From assembly GCA_910587085.1 (NCBI GenBank), contig CAJUMC010000045.1, positions 1 to 25,880 on the forward strand: a DNA stretch of 25,880 nucleotides, given 5' to 3'. The notes below the pieces were generated by a model. The model was given only the letters and a program-made list of their open reading frames with translations, searched no databases and was not told the DNA's origin. Shown piece after piece: positions 23,858 through 25,880 of this stretch. Source of the stretch: an uncultured Lachnospiraceae bacterium. GTDB lineage: Bacteria; Bacillota; Clostridia; Lachnospirales; Lachnospiraceae. Numbering within the stretch: the stretch's first letter is position 1; the number at the start of each line of letters is the position of its first letter. The translations under genes and the position numbers were made by a program.

Positions 23858-24445
23858 TTATTTTCTGACACGCAGCACCGGCTGCAGCTGCCTTCCCTCC
23901 AGAGCCCGCTCCGCCGTATCCGCAAGCAGCTCAAAATGCGCTACCAGCGAGTTCGGCTTCTTTTCAGGATCGTCCTGAGAAAACGGCACAAAGTAAATAT
24001 TTTTTGTATTCATCAGCAGCCCGATATTTTTCATGTTCATCCCCAGCGCATCATTGCTTGCAATGCAGAGCACCAGCGGACGCTCGTTTCTAAGATGAGC
24101 CTTTGCCGCCATCAGCACCGGACTGTCCGTGATCCCGTTTGCCAGCTTGGCGATAGTATTTCCGGTACACGGCATAATAATCAGCACATCGAACATCGCG
24201 GACGGCCCGATCTGTTCCGCTTCCTCGATGGAGCGAAACGGCGGCCTTCCGGTGAGCTCCTCCGCTTCTGCAAGAAAGCTCTCAGCGCTGCCGAACCGGC
24301 TGCTGATCTCCTGTGCGGCATCTGAAAAAATCGTCTGTACCTCTCCTCCCTCTTCGGTCAAAGCCTTTATTTGAGGGAAGCTTTTCTGATAAGTGCAAAA
24401 AGAGCCCGTAAGGGCCACTCCGATTTTTTTCCCGTCAAACCTCAT
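23858..24445 (-). CDS. dpaB: Dipicolinate synthase subunit B
   Basis: Flavoprotein-like subunit of dipicolinate synthase (SpoVFB), which with DpaA makes dipicolinic acid, the spore-core solute. The 195 residues match the usual length. The start RFDGKKIGVALTGSFCTYQK, the central DVLIIMPCTGNTIAKLANGI and SPVLMAAKAHLRNERPLVLC are diagnostic of this flavin-decarboxylase-fold family. The ATG at 24445 is chosen for the family N-terminus and AGAGG 6 bases upstream. It is 35 bp after dpaA and surely in one operon with it. Confidence 0.96.
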   Translation of the reverse strand: MRFDGKKIGVALTGSFCTYQKSFPQIKALTEEGGEVQTIFSDAAQEISSRFGSAESFLAEAEELTGRPPFRSIEEAEQIGPSAMFDVLIIMPCTGNTIAKLANGITDSPVLMAAKAHLRNERPLVLCIASNDALGMNMKNIGLLMNTKNIYFVPFSQDDPEKKPNSLVAHFELLADTAERALEGRQLQPVLRVRK

Positions 24446-24480
24446 AACCAGCCTCTCATTCTGCCGCTCAGGCGGCCTTT

Positions 24481-25377
24481 TCACTTCTTTCCCGCCGCCC
24501 GGTCCTCCCTGCTGCAGAGGCAGTCCGCCATTGCGGCAGCGGCCCCGCGCGGGCAATATTTTCCCGGCAGCCCCGGGCAGAAAATCGCATTAATGCCGCA
24601 TTCCTGCGCCTCCGCGGGTGAAAAGCCTCCGGGCTGCGAAGCAATCTCCACAAGCAGAACCCCGTTTCGGAGCCCTTTTAACAGCTCGAGGCGGAGCAAT
24701 CTTGCCGGTACCGTATTGACAATAATATCCTGCCCTGTCAGCTCCTCCGCCAGCCCCTGCGCATAACACACGCGGAGACCTTGCTGTGCTGCCTCCCATG
24801 CACTTTCCACTCTTCTGACGCAAACCGTCACCTCTGCGCCGACGCGGTGAAGCAGCTGCGCAATCGCGCTTCCGCAGCAGCCGTAGCCCAGCACAAGCAC
24901 TTTTGCCGCCGCGAGCTTTTCCGGCCATGCACAGAGAATTTCTGCAAGACAGCCCTGCGCGGTGAGCAGAGCATTTTCCGACAGCACGGATTCTTCCTTT
25001 AGGAAATCAATACATACTGCCCCTGCCGCTGATGCTTCCTTTGCAAACGCTGCCGGAAGCTGGCCCGCAAACAGTCTCTGCCCTTGGGAAAGACAGGAAA
25101 GCAGCTCCTCCTGCGTAAGATCATCGCCGCTCTTTTCCGCGGCTGATTTCCCGATATATTTTGAAAACGGAACCGGACCTACCAGCACCGGCGCACTCTG
25201 TGCCAGCTCCCGCAAGGACTTCGCCGTCTGAAGACCGGACGCTGCGCGCAGCACGGCCGCGGCGCCCTCCCCTGTCGTCAGCGCATAGGCTGCGACACGC
25301 CGACCGCGGCGAAGCAGCTCTGCAGCGAGGTAACAGCTTCTGTCGTCCCCTCCGAATATGCCAAAATCTGCAATCAT
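24481..25377 (-). CDS. dpaA: Dipicolinate synthase subunit A
   Basis: NAD(P)-binding subunit of dipicolinate synthase (SpoVFA). The 298-residue protein begins IADFGIFGGDDRSCYLAAEL, has VGPVPFSK near residue 67 and carries the Rossmann motif KVLVLGYGCCGSAIAQLLHR in its C-terminal half, followed by DIIVNTVPA and a final region with FCPGLPGKYCPRGAA. The substrate comes from the lysine pathway, made in the mother cell and moved into the forespore. GGGG five bases before the ATG acts as ribosome site. A close sigma-K promoter match lies 33-59 bases upstream. Confidence 0.94.
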   Translation of the reverse strand: MIADFGIFGGDDRSCYLAAELLRRGRRVAAYALTTGEGAAAVLRAASGLQTAKSLRELAQSAPVLVGPVPFSKYIGKSAAEKSGDDLTQEELLSCLSQGQRLFAGQLPAAFAKEASAAGAVCIDFLKEESVLSENALLTAQGCLAEILCAWPEKLAAAKVLVLGYGCCGSAIAQLLHRVGAEVTVCVRRVESAWEAAQQGLRVCYAQGLAEELTGQDIIVNTVPARLLRLELLKGLRNGVLLVEIASQPGGFSPAEAQECGINAIFCPGLPGKYCPRGAAAAMADCLCSREDRAAGKK

Positions 25378-25409
25378 TCCTACCCCGGCTTTTTCGTGAT
25401 GTTATGGTT

Positions 25410-25436
25410 TAATATATGATTTCCCGACGCAAAGGT
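25410..25436 (-). promoter_or_regulatory. Sigma-K promoter of dpaAB
   Basis: On the minus strand AC (25435-25436) is followed after 16 bases by CATATATTA (25410-25418), an exact match to the sigma-K pattern AC-N16/17-CATANNNTA. dpaA (spoVFA) is a known sigma-K gene in B. subtilis, so mother-cell late expression is expected. Confidence 0.75.
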
Positions 25437-25559
25437 TCCTCGGGCCTGCGCCTGCGATGCTCCCAATGCCCTTGCCTTCGGTTGACCGCGGCATTTTCAC
25501 GGCAGCACCAGCCAGGCGTACAGGACACTGCACTTTGGAGTGCATAATCTTAACTGTAA

Positions 25560-25880
25560 GCAACACCTATATTGACGCGTTTGGAACAGAACGGACACGC
25601 GGAGCGTATCGACCACCGCAGTTATGAACGTCAAAGGGCAAGCGGCAATCTTGCCGCCGACCAGATACCCACCGTCCATTTAGACGTTGCCGCTTCCTCT
25701 ATGGAGAAGCGCGGCATCCGCACCGAGCGCGGCGGCCTCAACCGCGAAATCGAAATTTCAAACCAGAAGTTACGGCAGTTAAAGGCGCGTATCTCCAAAC
25801 TGCAAAACTGGTTAAAGGAAGAAGACGAGAACACCGAGCCGCCCACCCTTGCCGACTACATTCAAGGCATTTTGTCACGC
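25560..25880 (+). pseudogene. MobA/MobL relaxase fragment, 5'-truncated, runs off window
   Basis: An open frame without a proper start reads LEQNGHAERIDHRSYERQ from 25581, then QIPTVHLDVAAS, MEKRGIRTERGGLNREIEIS and KLRQLKARISKLQNWLKEED to the window edge. This is the middle of the MobQ-type relaxases of mobilizable and integrative elements in gut Firmicutes, after the catalytic N-terminal Tyr/His region. A stop at 25557 precedes it, and no upstream relaxase sequence is seen, so the nuclease domain is lost or lies elsewhere. Relative to remembered homologues, about six extra residues (RASGNL) follow SYERQ. It may be a decayed mobile element or the end of one inserted next to dpaA. The 120 bp before it hold nothing recognisable. 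Confidence 0.8.

Noticed and set aside
1..25880. CRISPR arrays, tRNA or rRNA genes
   Set aside because: No spaced direct repeats, cloverleaf or rRNA-like stretch seen by eye.

Overview
The window looks like chromosome of a spore-forming clostridial Firmicute, most likely Lachnospiraceae-like. The grounds are moderately high GC coding DNA, split two-subunit iron-sulfur serine dehydratase, dipicolinate synthase genes dpaA/dpaB (made only by endospore formers), AGGAGG-type ribosome sites and sigma-A type promoters. This is inference from gene content; no rRNA, tRNA or CRISPR array was seen.

Layout, left to right. 1-51 is unidentified sequence joined to a cut-off HscC-type Hsp70 (52-1122, minus), which lies downstream of sdaAA and sdaAB (L-serine dehydratase, minus). 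Next are a secreted, membrane-anchored protein of unknown function and a methyl-accepting chemotaxis protein (minus). A leucine cluster follows, leuB, a small membrane protein, leuC and leuD (minus), with a divergent LysR-type regulator (plus) and a convergent thioesterase. Positions 11.4-14.0 kb are a decayed, gene-poor zone. It holds a multiply broken polysaccharide deacetylase, an orphan SOS-box-like palindrome, an AT-rich lone gene with its own promoter and terminator (possibly an immunity protein), an 18-bp perfect hairpin and a triply damaged ABC-transporter ATPase fragment.

After it come an overlapping HD-domain/nicotinamidase pair (minus), an acyltransferase plus DUF6320-like membrane protein pair (plus), a HAD-family hydrolase with an N-terminal tandem repeat (minus) and a type I pullulanase with an extra ~48-residue segment in its catalytic domain (plus). 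The right part carries dpaA-dpaB-asnB (minus) behind a good sigma-K promoter match, so dipicolinate is probably made in the mother cell late in sporulation. asnB, 60 bp downstream, may be read with them. The window ends in the truncated 3' part of a MobA/MobL-type relaxase, a sign of a mobilizable element next to the sporulation genes.

No complete new defence, mobile or biosynthetic system is evident. The items most worth checking are the lone AT-rich gene in the decayed zone, the sigma-K promoter with the dpaAB-asnB linkage, recurring in-frame insertions in HscC, AsnB and PulA, the repeat-encoded HAD N-terminus, the nested palindrome at the end of the LysR gene, and the membrane protein embedded in the leucine cluster.
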